Below are positions 32,051 to 45,352 of a DNA stretch of 64,000 nucleotides, piece by piece (position 1 is the stretch's first letter; each line of letters starts with the position of its first letter). This DNA comes from Phytophthora quininea. Lineage: Eukaryota; Oomycota; Peronosporomycetes; Peronosporales; Peronosporaceae. Location: positions 1,116,001-1,180,000 of the forward strand of contig JAAVTG010000075.1 in NCBI GenBank assembly GCA_011947345.1, in the 5' to 3' direction. The notes beneath the pieces are model-generated. The model ran no database searches. It worked only from the letters and a program-made list of their open reading frames with translations, and was not told the DNA's origin. The position numbers and the translations under genes were made by a program.

Positions 32051-34080
32051 TCACTCGTTGTCGCAAATGCCGATGAATCCGAGGTGGACTCCCTCTCCAA
32101 GTCGCGCATCGTCGACTGCAAGCCAATGAAGCCCATGGCGACGGCCGACAGACCGATCGTGATCGCCAGGATGTATACCATGATCGACTGGCGCTTGTAC
32201 TTCTTGACGAGATACGCCACCACCTTCTGGCCGCAGAAGCCGCCCAGACAGCCCATGCAAGCGAACCACGCAATGTAGTCGTACTGACGGACGCCTGGGA
32301 ACTGTCCGTTGATCGCGAACTGCAGCGTCGTGGACGACGAGGTGAAGAGGACCATGAAGTTGGCAGTCGATGACTGCACCGCCGGTAGAATGCCCATTTC
32401 GAGCATGATAGGACCCTTCACCATACCACCACCGATACCCAGCAGACCAGCAGCGACGCCGGCCATGGTGCATAGCATGGGGAAGATGAGGACGCGGTTC
32501 TTGATCCAGTGGATGTCGCCTTCAACGAAAGGGTAGCCAGAGAGGACCTTGTCGCGGTTCAGCAGTCGTAGTTGGTACCCCACCCAGAGTGTGATCGCTA
32601 CCAAGATCAACATCGGCAGGAACGTGACTAGCCAGTAGTCGGTGGAGTTGCAGGAGATCCCAACGACGCTGGGGGCGCCATGGCCACCGCGAAGCAGCGA
32701 CTGGACCAGGATCACCAGCCACGACAGCACCAGCGGCAAGATGTACTTGAGCGGGAACACGCGCATCTCCCGCTTCTCGATAGCCTGACGCTTCTCCACC
32801 ATTTGGTCGTCGTCCGACGCGAACGTACCGAAATCGAGCTTGTCTACTTTCCTTAAAAGAGCATCCGAGCTTGACGGTTGGTGCTCATGCAGCGGAGGCA
32901 GTGACTTGAAATCTTCTTCGTCCTCTTGGCGGATTTCACGCCGCTTCTTGTTGCGACGGGTCTTGGCGAGCCACCGACGTGCCGCAATCTCTACGTCGAA
33001 CCGCTGTATGTTCACATAAAGTCCAGTTAGTAAATTCAACTTGCAAGCACCAATGCATTTAGGGTGAACATACTCGGTAGATCGACCATTGGCGGCCGCG
33101 ACCTCCGCCGTCCGGGCCTCCCTTGAGCACCGACTTGACGATCGCAAGCTGCTGGCGCGTCTCCTTCTCGTGAATCTGTCGATAACATCTCTTTAGTATC
33201 TCTTTGAAATGGACTAAAAGCAGCAATGAACGTCCGCACCTTGTTGCCCTTAAGGATGGTCTTGTATGTGATGTACGAGAGCAACGAGATGAGTAGAATC
33301 AGGATGAGCCAGTCCGGGAACACGTGGTTCATCATGACGCCGAAGATGGTGCCGATGAGCGTCGTGGGCTCCATGATGCCCGACACGTGGTAGTTGATCA
33401 GCGGCAGCTTAGCGTTGACTGCAACGGCGGAACATACACTCATCAGTCATCACTCTACCATCCCCTTCAGCTTCAACTGCTGACTCACGCGGATGTTTGC
33501 GGTTAAAGTTGAAGAAGTAGGAGGCCACGGCATTGCCAAAGATGGTGGCTTTGGACAGCGGGATGGCGTGTTTGGGGCTCAGTCCGTAGAAAAGATGTAC
33601 ATTGGTACCAGCAGCCCGCCGCCGCCGACGCCACAGCCAGAGCCCAGTGCTGTGCTCATGAAGGCGATGATGGTGGCCACGACGTCCTTCCAGGTGAAGG
33701 GGTCGAATAAGTTCTTCTCAATGCAGTAGGCTACTGCCACCGACTGGCCACTGGAGTCGAGTCCCAGCAACGTCTGCAACTCCCCGTGGCCTCGTTGGCC
33801 GTCTCCACCACTTGGCAGCGCTTGGAGCCGTCCGCACTGCAGTCGTTGGCATTAAGACGGCAGTACTCGCACTTCCTGCAGCATTTTTATAAACAAGTTA
33901 AATTAGGTCATGAGTTCTAAAAATAAGGGACGTGTTGTACCCGGCGATGCAGGCGAGCGCGGGCACGTAGCCGCAGTCGGAGCCGGTAGAACAGGCGAGG
34001 CCCACGCTGTCGTGGAAAGGGGCGTCCTGGGCCTGCGCGGCCACTGCCAGCAGCGCCAACAGCGGCAAAGCGTTCCTCAT
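32051..34080 (-). CDS. TauE/SafE-family anion exporter-like protein, tandem copy 3
   Basis: Exons are 34080-33941, 33875-33489, 33418-33240, 33175-33074 and 33003-32051; with three single-base repairs they give 587 residues. Order is as in copies 1 and 2: signal peptide (MRNALPLLALLAVAAQAQ), Cys-rich domain (SDCGYVPALACIAG, CEYC), TauE half 1 (TALGSGCGVGGGGLLVPMYI, where a Cys replaces the usual Gly), basic loop, TauE half 2 (AGLLGIGGGMVKGPIMLEMG). Breaks are at 33782-33785 (CCCC), 33590-33593 (AAAA) and 32091-32093 (CCC). The last lies next to the conserved tail GVHLGFIGICDNE shared with copy 1. It is the most divergent copy. Confidence 0.84.
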
Positions 34081-34244
34081 CCTAAGGCGAACAGTTGGAT
34101 AATGAGCTCTATGGCGCAATAAAATCAGGCAATTTACCCACGTTTCGAGACAGTAATCACCACATGTCGCACATATCATTAAGTGCGGTGCACGAAAGGC
34201 CGTTTGGCTACATTTGTGCTACACGAGCCAAGCGGTTGCCGTCG

Positions 34245-37200
34245 ATGCCGCTGTTCGACTCGATCGAGCGCGATGTGGCCGACTTCTTCGTGTCCCAGGG
34301 ATCGGTCTTCGATGCCCTGGTCAAGAGCTTCATGGACCGCATGACGCAGCTCGAGTTCCGCGTGGATTCGCTGCGGTCGGACGTGACTTTGAACTTCCAA
34401 TCGGTCAGCAGCCGCATCGACGCCAACAGCGTCGCGGCTGCAGAAGTTTCCGCGGTGACTGCAGCAGCAGCTGCGTCCGCTGCGATTGCTGCATTGCCGG
34501 TGGCGGAATGCACCTCGTCGCCCGTCACGACGGTCGTGGACGGCGGACGCAACGACGAGCTCGAGTACTACGTCATGACGCTGTCGAGACAGCTCAACAT
34601 GGTGCTCGAAGCGCTTTTCCAGCCGCACGAAAGCAATGTGGTGGAGGTTGTCCAGACCAAACAGGGCCAGCTGCATACGATCTCGGACGTCCTGACCGAG
34701 AATGAAGCGATCCTCATGCAGCTAGCGATGCAGCATGACGAGCTCAAAATGACAAACGTTGAGGAGATAAGTGGCGTTGACGCTGTTTCTGCGTTGCAAA
34801 AGTTATTGCGGCGAAACCAACCACAGACGAAGACCCAAAACCAAGCGACCAACCTCGACAGACGTCGAGTTTTGCCCAGCAGCAACCAGCTCTAGAAATC
34901 CAAGACAGCGTGAAAGAACTCCCACAGCAGCAATTTTCACTACCACCAGCTTCGTCTACTCTTGAGGAATCTACAGCGACCGCTGCTATCTCGGATCAAA
35001 AGCCACCACTTTCTAATCCACAAGTGATCGAAGAAAAGCGCTCGTCGCCGGTAGAACAACCTCAGCCTCAACAGGTCAAGCATGTCGAAACGATCAGTCC
35101 CCAGTTCGACGCTTCGCCATTGACAGCGAAAGAAGAGGTCGTGCGGAAGGTCAGTATGTCCATAGACAATCAAAGCAATATTCATGCACCTGACGACGAC
35201 GAAGACAACGACGATGACGAAAAGATGGATCAAATGTCGCTCGAGAGTTCCTTCAGACCAGCACCATCGCATCTCGAGGGAATCTTTCACCGTAAGAAGA
35301 GTTTCTTTCGCAGTTGTCAGGAGCTGCGGCTCTCTGAAGAGGAGAGACTTCGGGAACAACGACGTCGCGAGGAAGAGCTCATGCGTCGGATGCACGAGCT
35401 GCTTCTGCAGTCCAGAGCGAATTTACAGCACGACCCGATGGATCCGTGGCGAAGTCAGCAAGACGAGATCAACACCAAGCAGCAAGTCATGATCGAGCAG
35501 CTTCAGGAACAAATTCAGGGGCTGCTACAAGCCCAGGAAATCCAACTCCAGGGCCAGCAACTCTGGCGGGAACACCAAGACAATCAAACGCAGGAATGGC
35601 ATCGCCAGCAAGACAAACAGCGACAATCAGATATTGCCTCAATAAACCGCGACGTCGAACGCAAATTGGAGGCATTTAGCAGCCTCCTGGCTGCAGCTCA
35701 AGCCACCCAAGGACACGAACTTGCCCAGGCTTTGCAGCTCCTGAACGACCGATTCATTTCTCAGGATGCTTTGAAGGCTGCTGGGGAATTGTGGTTGAAA
35801 ACCGCAGCCGACAACTGCATCTACGGGGCAGACGCAGAGGCGCTGTCCGCTCTGCAGCATGAATTCCTCGAGTTCCAGAAGAAAATGAACTCGCTGACGA
35901 TCGAGTCCCCAGCGATGTCGTTACTCCACGAAGCAATCGCCCGTGTCATTCAATTGCTGCAGCAGACTACATCACCAGAAAGTGACGTAATGAAAGGCCC
36001 CGAGCAAGAGAATACCATGTACACGCTTCGTCAATTGTTGGCGAAGGCTGATACGTCATATCGATCTGTAGCGGAAGCACATGACGGGGCACAACTACCC
36101 GACGTCAAGTTCATTGCGGAGGTGATCCACCGAATGGAGTTAGGGACCGCAAACTTGCTGGATGCCATTGACTTCCAGCAAGAACACTTCCAACAGACAC
36201 TGGCACAGCATCAAACGGGGCGTGACAAGCTTCAAAAGGAGCTTTGGCGACAACAGGAGGTTGAGAAAACTCTCAAACTGCAGCTGGGTACGTGTCCAAG
36301 CAAAGAAGACACTCTGCGCTTGGTTCAGGAACTCCGTGACCAGGTATGTTCCTTGCCATAATGTTCGTACGCCAGCATATTATCAACTCTTTGTTATTTT
36401 CTTTAGGTCACTGCTACAACAGCAGACTCGACGTCACGGATGCTTGACACCGTCGAGGATTTGCGCTATAGGATGGCAGGTCTCCCGAATATCCAAATGC
36501 TCGAGCAGCTTGCACACGACCTCCACTCCAAGGCCGACCGCATTAATCACGAGCTCGGTACCACCGCTGATAAGCTCACCCACGACCTGCGTCTGAAACT
36601 TGACCGGTCCGAGATCGATCGCTTACAAAGGTGGGTGTTTGGTGGGTAAATTGTTGACCTTTGCTCACCGATTGTACGCAGTCTCCTCGAAGCCAACAAC
36701 GGATCTGGCGGGCTTGGCCCTTGCCTGACCAAGTCGCCGTTGCGGTGTCTATCGTGTGACCAGCATCTCCCTTTCGCGCAAGCCCCTCCTGAAGACGCCG
36801 ACCTCCCAGAATCCCCCACTTCACCACCTCGCTCGCCATCAAATTCACCACCACGATCAATTGTTTATCCCATTCGTCAACCACAGCACTTTCCTCACCA
36901 GCACGTATGTACAGCCGGCACACACATACGAAAATCTTGGGATCAACATGGGACTTCTCGAGGAATTATTTGCAGCTTCGTCGTCCGCACTTGAAAGACG
37001 ACGACGACAACGGCAACGACTTCAAATGCAGCTTTCCAGGCCACAGTCCGATGAGAATGGATGGGGAAGTCAAAAGCCCGTGTTCATGAACATCGATGAC
37101 GGACGTAACCGCATTCCGCTTCGAAAGACGCAGTTGTCGGACCAAGTAATCTATGGGCCAGCTATCACTCCGCACTCCTTCCGGAAGAAGCAACTGGATC

Positions 37201-37475
37201 GACCAGACGAGTAAGTTGGCGCCGGATCTTGCTTGCGACGACGATAACGTACAAACTTACCGTGTATCTGTTGTGTAGTGGGCGAATCATGCGACCAAAG
37301 ACGGCAGCATTGCCAGAAAGAAGACCCGGTGGCGAAATCATCACACGAACGGTGTCATCGACGGTAAGTGTCGCTCAATTTTCAACGTTGCTGTACTTCG
37401 GCCTCTCACTGGCATCTGCAGGTGATCGTTCGGCCATTTGCTGAGCTCACTGATAAACGCCTGCAGAAGAAGTAA
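34245..37475 (+). CDS. Long coiled-coil protein, unrecognised
   Basis: Exons are 34245-36343, 36407-36630, 36682-37210, 37279-37363 and 37422-37475, about 997 residues. An N-terminal helical part (MPLFDSIERDVADFFVSQGS) precedes an Ala-rich hinge, an acidic segment (DDDEDNDDDEKMD) and a long Gln/Glu/Arg coiled coil (LSEEERLREQRRREEELM, QLQEQIQGLLQAQEIQLQG). Then come a CxxC plus Pro/Ser-rich part (ESPTSPPRSPSNSPP) and a basic tail. The alternative start at 34164 adds 27 residues. One base is missing near 34797-34800; exon 3 needs two more bases or an unseen splice near 36890-36910. The architecture resembles centrosomal or cytoskeletal scaffolds, but I cannot name it. Confidence 0.68.
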
Positions 37476-37557
37476 CGTCCTTAATGCCCCATGAATTATC
37501 TGTCCTCCCGAGATCTGCCTCCTGCTACAACATCCGCAGCACCATCTTGTCTCCCTT

Positions 37558-39279
37558 TTAAATGTCCAGTGTGAATTTCACCTTCCGTCCTGTTCCCGTG
37601 TGTGAGCCGTGGATGCCCTTCCCACCACTGGCTGCCTTGCGGGTAGGTGTGGTCTCGTACACTGACGCCGACAGCGGCTCCAGCAGTTCGTCCTCGCTGT
37701 CGCTCATGCCGTAGATTTCGTCCATCCGCTTCGACGTGACGTGCTCGATTTTGTGTGTCAGGGGCGGACACCAAGCTCCTGAACGAGAACCGCCGCATGT
37801 CCATTACTACCCCCAAGATCAGCACTCGCAGTTTGTCCATGAACGGGGGTTAATGGCGGGGTGCTCATCGCAAGCTTCAGCGACGGCGCGTTGGTCTCAG
37901 TGGGGCCATAGTAACGAGATGACGGGACTCGAATCCGGTCGATCACTAGCCTCCCACCACGCCCAATACGTCCACGGCATCTGAACTTTGGTGGCTGCTG
38001 GAAAATCGCCGCCATCAGCTCCGGTGTCGACAGCGGGTAGGAAGGATACGCCGGGCCTCGAGGCGAGCCATCCGTGTCCGTCGCATCCTCCATGACAAAG
38101 TTTGCCGACGTGTCGTACTCCATGAACGTTGGTGCAATTTGAGGCCCTTCCACTGCAGCTCCCGTGGCCTTAGCCGCCTTAGAATCTCCCTTGTGATCGC
38201 CTGCACTTCCGTGACTGCCTTCTCCAATCACATTGCCGTTCTCATCGCGGAGTTTCTTCTTCTTCTTTTCTTCTTGTGGCGTTGTCTCTCTTCGTCCACA
38301 GGGATGATAGGTTTGCGTACTACAGCATTGGGTCCTCTATGGGTGAGTTCGTACTCGGCTTGACGTCGAATCTCGTCCAGAAAGTCGAGTTGCAGTCTCT
38401 TAGCGCGTTCACGTCGACGCACTAGGTCCAAAAGCCTCTTGACCCTTTCAAAGTCTACCCTCAGTTGCTGCAACTTATGGTACCCTTCCAGGTCGTTTTT
38501 GCGGTGCTTTCGCAGCTTGTACCGCTCCTTCTCTCGCGGTCGAAACACCGCGTGCGGGTTAGTGTCATTCAGCGGCGTCTGCGGCCAGTATCGCCGTAGC
38601 AACGGCCGCTTGAGAGCATGGCGTTTGGCTGCCCAGTACTGGTACACGTCGCACGTGACGCGGTTCAACGGGGTCTTGTGCATCCCCAACCGCTTGGCAA
38701 AAACGTCTTCTGCTTCTGCCAGCGTCATGACATTTGGGTTTAATAAGGCCGAAGCCTTCTCCAGAGCGTCGAGCATCTGGGCGAACCGTTCCTGGGACAA
38801 CTGGTACCGTGGGTCTCCGTCTAGACCGTACTTAGGGTGACGTCTCAGCCAGCGCATGTCGGCCAGATCCAAGTCAACTTCCACTTGTTGAGACTCTTGA
38901 GGGTTTTCAGAGCCGTTCTCCGAGTCGATGGGGAGTGATTGGAAGCGCACGTAGCTGGTGGGCACGTCGTAGTCGGCGGAGACAGCCTCGTTGTAGTTTG
39001 GTACATTGAGGATGATTGGAATGGGGATGTCCTTCTTACGTCGCTTGGCTTGCGCGCTAGGTTGCTGACGAGACTCCAAATGCTGCAACATAAAGTAAAT
39101 TAGGGAATATACCAGGATTAGTTATATTCCCCCTTTCTTACCGTGACGAGCTGCTGGAACGTGGCCTGCGTTTGCGAGCCTCCGGCGTCGTCGTCGACGT
39201 CCAGGTCCTCCTCCGAGTGGATGATGCGCATGCGCGCGTGCACATCGATCTGCCGCGGTCGCAGACTCGAGCGCCGCAT
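37558..39279 (-). CDS. Enhancer of polycomb-like protein
   Basis: Exon 1 is 39279-39142 (MRRSSLRPRQIDVHARMRII) and exon 2 is 39082-37558; about 554 residues after two repairs. The EPcA domain is clear: the basic start, an IIHSEEDLD element, VPTSYVRFQSLP, then YDLD-like repeats, VFAKRLGM and the YWAAKRHALKRPLLRRYWPQ block typical of Epl1. Epl1/EPC is a core subunit of the NuA4/TIP60 histone acetyltransferase. Breaks are at 38266-38269 (T4 on the + strand, within a Lys-rich run) and 37761-37764 (G4); adding one base to each continues the frame to a stop at 37558. An initiator-like ACCATTCCGAAAATC lies on the minus strand about 65 bp upstream of the start. Confidence 0.85.
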
Positions 39280-39489
39280 CGCCCCCAAGTTTAGAAGCGA
39301 GTTCCCATACAAAAAATGAAGGGCGGGAAAAAGGCGATTTTCGGAATGGTACCAGATGGTACATGGCTACACAAAAGGCAAGTTGAAGCGATCGTTTGTT
39401 TGCCTCACTCACACGGTCGTTGTGGTCACGCTTCAATACATCGGAGAACCGCGTGACGACTGCATTTGCGCGGAGACCAAGCTCCATAG

Positions 39490-39505
39490 TCTCATTCTCC
39501 GATTT
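39490..39505 (+). promoter_or_regulatory. Oomycete initiator-like element
   Basis: TCTCATTCTCCGATTT matches 14 of 16 positions of the oomycete initiator consensus GCTCATTYYNCAWTTT. It lies 40 bp upstream of the ATG at 39545, a typical distance. Confidence 0.6.
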
Positions 39506-39544
39506 CCAAGCTACTACAAGCAACAAGCAACCGACACCGACACG

Positions 39545-40512
39545 ATGAAGAGCGCAGCCGTCCTCGCTACTTTCCTGGCGATGGGCTTGGTGGTCATGAC
39601 GAATGGGGTAACTGATGCAATGAATCCGACGGCAATCCGCGGGCTCCAGTCACATGCCGACACCAACGCGACGAAGGGTGCAGAGGACGATGAAGACCAC
39701 CACCACCACAAGGACCACGTCAAGATCGTCAAGAAAGTCAAGAAGATCGCCGTCCCTGTTCCGGTCGCCGTACCGGTGAACGTGCCGCAAGCCGTTCCAG
39801 TCCCCATCGCGGTGCCGTCCGCTGTCGTGAACGCCCCCAACAACGTCGTGGTGGCTCCTGGTAACGTCGTTCCCGGAGCTCCCGGTGCTCCTGGCGCTCC
39901 TGGTGTGGCGACGCCTGCTCCGACATCACCGGGTGGCCGGCCAGCAGCAACTCCTGCAGCGACTCGACCTGGCCGAGCCACACCCGCGCCGACAAACCCC
40001 GCCGCTGCTAGTGCACCTGCAGTGCAGCCAACTGCATCACCAGTTTTCAACCGCGGTCAACCTGGCGTCGGTGGGAATGGCGGAAATGTTCCAGGTTCGG
40101 CAACAATGGCTTTGGGGACCCAGTGCGATGGGAGCTGGTGCGTTCCCTGGAGCGAGCGGGTGGTTTCGGCGGCGGCAACCCGATGGGGCCGATGGGAGGA
40201 CAAGGCTTTGGCGGCAGTCCGTTCGCCGGCGCAAATGGCCAAGGTGCCGGCTTTGGTGGCAATGCAGCGGGAGGCTTTGGTCAGCCGATGGGACCGATGG
40301 GCTTCGATGCGCAAGGTGGCAACGCGTTTGGCGGATTCGGCGGTGTGAACGGACAAGGAAACGGAAACTTTGCAAGTGGTGCTGTTGGTAGCGGCAATGC
40401 TATCGGCAGGATTGGCGGCATGAACGGACAAGGAAACTTTGGCCAGGGTGGTGTCGGCAACTTTGGTGGGGCTGCTGGCAACTCATTTGGAGGATTCAAC
40501 CGACGTCGCTGA
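39545..40512 (+). CDS. Secreted His/Lys/Pro/Gly-rich low-complexity protein
   Basis: The protein (about 323 residues after repair) begins with a signal peptide (MKSAAVLATFLAMGLVVMTN). Next are a DEDHHHHKDH cluster that could bind metal, a KIVKKVKKIAVPV segment, a valine-proline repeat (PVPVAVPVNVPQAVPVPIAV), a collagen-like GAPGAPGAPG stretch, and a Gly/Phe/Asn-rich C-terminus (GQGFGGSPFAGANGQGAGFG). The GC-rich piece 40090-40165 has breaks summing to four missing bases, all in G-runs, after which the Gly-rich frame is continuous. It probably has a structural role at the cell wall or extracellular matrix. No enzyme domain is present. Confidence 0.7.
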
Positions 40513-40739
40513 TAGCCTTGTACAATCATGTTCGCTCGGCACAACTAAAACAGCGTACAAACAAGGGCAACTTCAACGACCATCATTAGCACTCCGTCAG
40601 GAATCAGATTTCTTTTTCTCCCAATCATGTCTCGTATCAGTTCTGCTGACGCAAGCACGTAAAAAGTTGGTCTCGTAAAAACCTACGTAATCCGTAAAAA
40701 CCCGTCGATTGGACAGGAGACGGTCTGCGCTTCTTTCGC

Positions 40740-40753
40740 CTCATTGTGCTTTT
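40740..40753 (+). promoter_or_regulatory. Oomycete initiator-like element of RPL10
   Basis: CTCATTGTGCTTTT follows the initiator pattern CTCATTYYNCAWTTT with two or three mismatches and sits 25 bp before the RPL10 ATG. A short pyrimidine-rich 5' UTR is usual for ribosomal protein genes. Confidence 0.45.
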
Positions 40754-40777
40754 TGCCAAACAACCTCTTCAGTCAAA

Positions 40778-41404
40778 ATGGGTCGCCGTCCTGCCAAGTG
40801 TTACCGTTTCCAGAACAAGAAGCCGTTCATCAAGTCGCGCTTCTGCCGTGGTGTGCCCGACCCGAAGATCCGCATCTACGATGTCGGTAACAAGAAGGCT
40901 TCGGTCGACGCCTTCCCCTTCGTTGCCCACTTGGTGTCCGACGAGAAGGAGCAGCTGTCTTCGGAGGCTCTTGAGGCCGCCCGTGTTGCTGCTAACCGTT
41001 ACCTGACCAAGTACTGCGGCAAGGACAACTTCCACATGCGCATCCGTTGCCACCCCTTCCAGGTGCTGCGTATCAACAAGATGCTTTCGTGCGCTGGTGC
41101 CGATAGACTGCAGACGGGTATGCGTCACGCCTACGGTAAGCCCGCCGGTGTGGCTGCTCGTGTGGCTATTGGCCAGCCCATTATCTCGGTGCGTTCCAAG
41201 GACAACTTCGGCCCCTCGGTCGTGGAGGCTCTGCGTCGTGCCAAGTTCAAATTCCCTGGTCGCCAGAAAGTGCTGGGCTCCAAGAAGTGGGGCTTCACCA
41301 AGTACGAGCGTGAGGTGTACGCCCAGATGCGCGCTGACGGCAGCCTGGGCCTGGACGGCAACCACGAGAAGTACAACCCCAACCACGGCCCTCTTAAGCT
41401 GTAA
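40778..41404 (+). CDS. RPL10: Ribosomal protein L10 (uL16)
   Basis: The intact single-exon ORF of 208 residues is near full length for eukaryotic L10 (about 214). It reads [20 protein letters not shown], with [57 protein letters not shown] and [18 protein letters not shown], all diagnostic of uL16. It sits at the central protuberance of the 60S subunit near the P site; its loading completes subunit maturation. Codon use is strongly biased to C/G-ending codons compared with neighbours, as expected for a highly expressed gene, and it has no frame break. Confidence 0.97.
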   Translation: MGRRPAKCYRFQNKKPFIKSRFCRGVPDPKIRIYDVGNKKASVDAFPFVAHLVSDEKEQLSSEALEAARVAANRYLTKYCGKDNFHMRIRCHPFQVLRINKMLSCAGADRLQTGMRHAYGKPAGVAARVAIGQPIISVRSKDNFGPSVVEALRRAKFKFPGRQKVLGSKKWGFTKYEREVYAQMRADGSLGLDGNHEKYNPNHGPLKL

Positions 41405-41532
41405 GTAGGCTTTAGTTGTAGGACAGTGATGAATGGATGGATAGTTGCCTCTGGGTAGGCTGCTACCACTATAAATTACGACTATTGTTTGGCGCAATTC
41501 CTTCATTTGTCAGTGTGTTTCTTACGGTTCTG

Positions 41533-43319
<1,787 letters not shown>

Positions 43320-43331
43320 CTACCGCGTACG

Positions 43332-45210
43332 ATGGAGGGCGTGCACGAGCTGGAGCTGCTGCTGCCGCTGCTGATTGTGCTGCTACTGCTGCTATGCTTC
43401 TGTGTGCTGCTGCTGTGCCAAGGTGTAGACCCGCTGCGGGTGCTGCGCTCGTCCTGGAAGGCGCCCCACCGCCCCAGAGTCTCATTCAGCGGCTCGGACG
43501 GAGAGCGGGAAGCGTTGCTGGCTGTCGGTCGCAAAGCTCGTACGAAATACACTAAAAGTAACACTATAGATGGATAATATATTTAATTAATGATGTTGTT
43601 GCTGCTGTAGGCGTCCGGTACACCGGCAAAGTGCCGCTGTATACCGACACGATCGCCGAGTTGGCGGCATGCGAGACTCCACGAGAGACGGAAGCCTTCA
43701 TCAAGGTTATTGACCTCCACAGGTTGCTGAACACGAAGGTTAAGGCCCAACACTTCGCACAATTTTGCTCACGACTGGAGCTGCGCGTCCTCAACGTTAC
43801 GACACTGGCCACGATCATTCTGTCACTGCAGAAGTTTGCGGCCGAGATGGATGTGGCCGCCTGCATTCGACAATGCTTCTGTGCTAAACAAGCGGTGACG
43901 TGTTTGCAGCTAAAGAACAAGGTGGACGCAAAGTTCCCATGTTTGACTTGATCTACCACCGGATACGGTCGGACAACGAGCGGGAGGTCATTTTGAAACA
44001 TTTTGAAGCTCAAGCTGCTGTGCTAAACGCATCGTCAGATTTCTTTGCGCCAATTAAACTGCTTTGGTAAGTGCAGGAGCAAGCGTTGGTGGGTCGATAC
44101 AGTGCTAATTTTTTATTATTATTGCAGTGATATTGACGATACGATGCTGGCTGCTCTTTTCGATACGCGCTATCCAGAACTTACGGTATACCCAGGAGTA
44201 CATCAGTTTGCGCAGGAATTACTTCGTCGGTCGGCTGCATTGTCAACTCGAGCTGCTGAAATCCAAAACGGTTTCGAACAAGATGCTTTGGATAGTGACG
44301 AGGACGACGATCTTGAGGCTGGAGATACTAGCGCAAAGAAGAAAAAGGTTATTCAACGCGTGGCGTTCCTGACAGCACGCCCCGAATTTCTACGCAAACG
44401 CTCTTTGCAAGAGCTTCGTGCGTGTGGCTTCCAACACTTCACTCGTACGTTCAATGTACTGGAATCGATTTGCTTTATTACATTATCGATGTGTAACCTT
44501 TGCTGCTACGACAGTCTTGATGGGTCGCTTCGCTAATATGTGGGGTTCCCAGCGTATCGCTTCAGGAAAGCTTCGGGTAAGTCCACGCTAACTGTTACGA
44601 ATACTGTGCAGTCAAGCTAACTGCCGTGTATATGAAGAACTTTGTCCGGTTCAAACGCGTGTTTGCAGAGCATCGATTCGTGTTTGTTGGAGATAATGGT
44701 CAGGGAGACATTGACCTCGGCAAGGAGCTGCTGAAGAATCCGCACTTGTACGCCGTGTCTGCTGTGCTGATCCACGATGTGATCCGCAGCCACGACACTG
44801 GCGAGTCATTGCTTTCATACCGCGGAAAAGAGTGCTCTCAGTCTGGTATTCACTCGTTCCGCACGTACATCAGTGCCAGTTTCCATCTCTACTCTCTCGG
44901 TATTCTTCCGCTGTCAGGTGTGGTACGCGTTGTGAACAAGACAGCACTGGCGTATGCAGCGATCGTGTTCGACACCCGCGAGCAGAAGCGCAATCTCGCC
45001 CAAGAGATCCTCGCTGATGTGGCTGCCGTGGTGAATGAATTGCCGGACCATCAGGCCATGATGTTGATTGCATCGCTTCACGACGACCTAGTTGGCGGAT
45101 ACGACGACGAGAAAGACGAAATCAAGCCTGGCCTCACCAAGGAGCAGCAGCTTCAGCACCGACTTGAGGTTGTAAGAAAGAACGCACCAAAGCCTCCCAC
45201 AGCAGTCTGA
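43332..45210 (+). CDS. App1-like phosphatase domain protein with N-terminal membrane anchor
   Basis: Exons are 43332-43557, 43611-44066, 44128-44444, 44515-44576 and 44617-45210; one repair gives 552 codons. A single N-terminal helix (ELELLLPLLIVLLLLLCFCV) anchors the protein. The catalytic part resembles the App1/DUF2183 haloacid-dehalogenase fold: DIDDTM (motif I, nucleophile Asp), VYPGVHQFAQELLRR, FLTARPEF (motif II), and FVFVGDNGQGDIDLG (motif IV). Yeast App1 is a phosphatidate phosphatase acting at actin patches, so a lipid-phosphate substrate is plausible. An acidic insert (DSDEDDDLEAGD) precedes motif II. The break lies near CCC 43932-43934. The C-terminus is helical. Confidence 0.75.
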
Positions 45211-45352
45211 TTTGACGGAGCAAGTGTACTGTACAATAGAAGAGCAAAGTCGTACAACATCAAGCAAAAACTCCAAAACCATGGATCGGTAGGTAGCTCT
45301 CAGCGCGCGTTGTGTTACTGTTTGCACTGCCACCTTGGCCTCTAAATGACGC

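Noticed and set aside
40769..41506. 245-codon minus-strand frame over RPL10
   Set aside because: It is a shadow of the highly biased RPL10 coding strand; no recognisable product.
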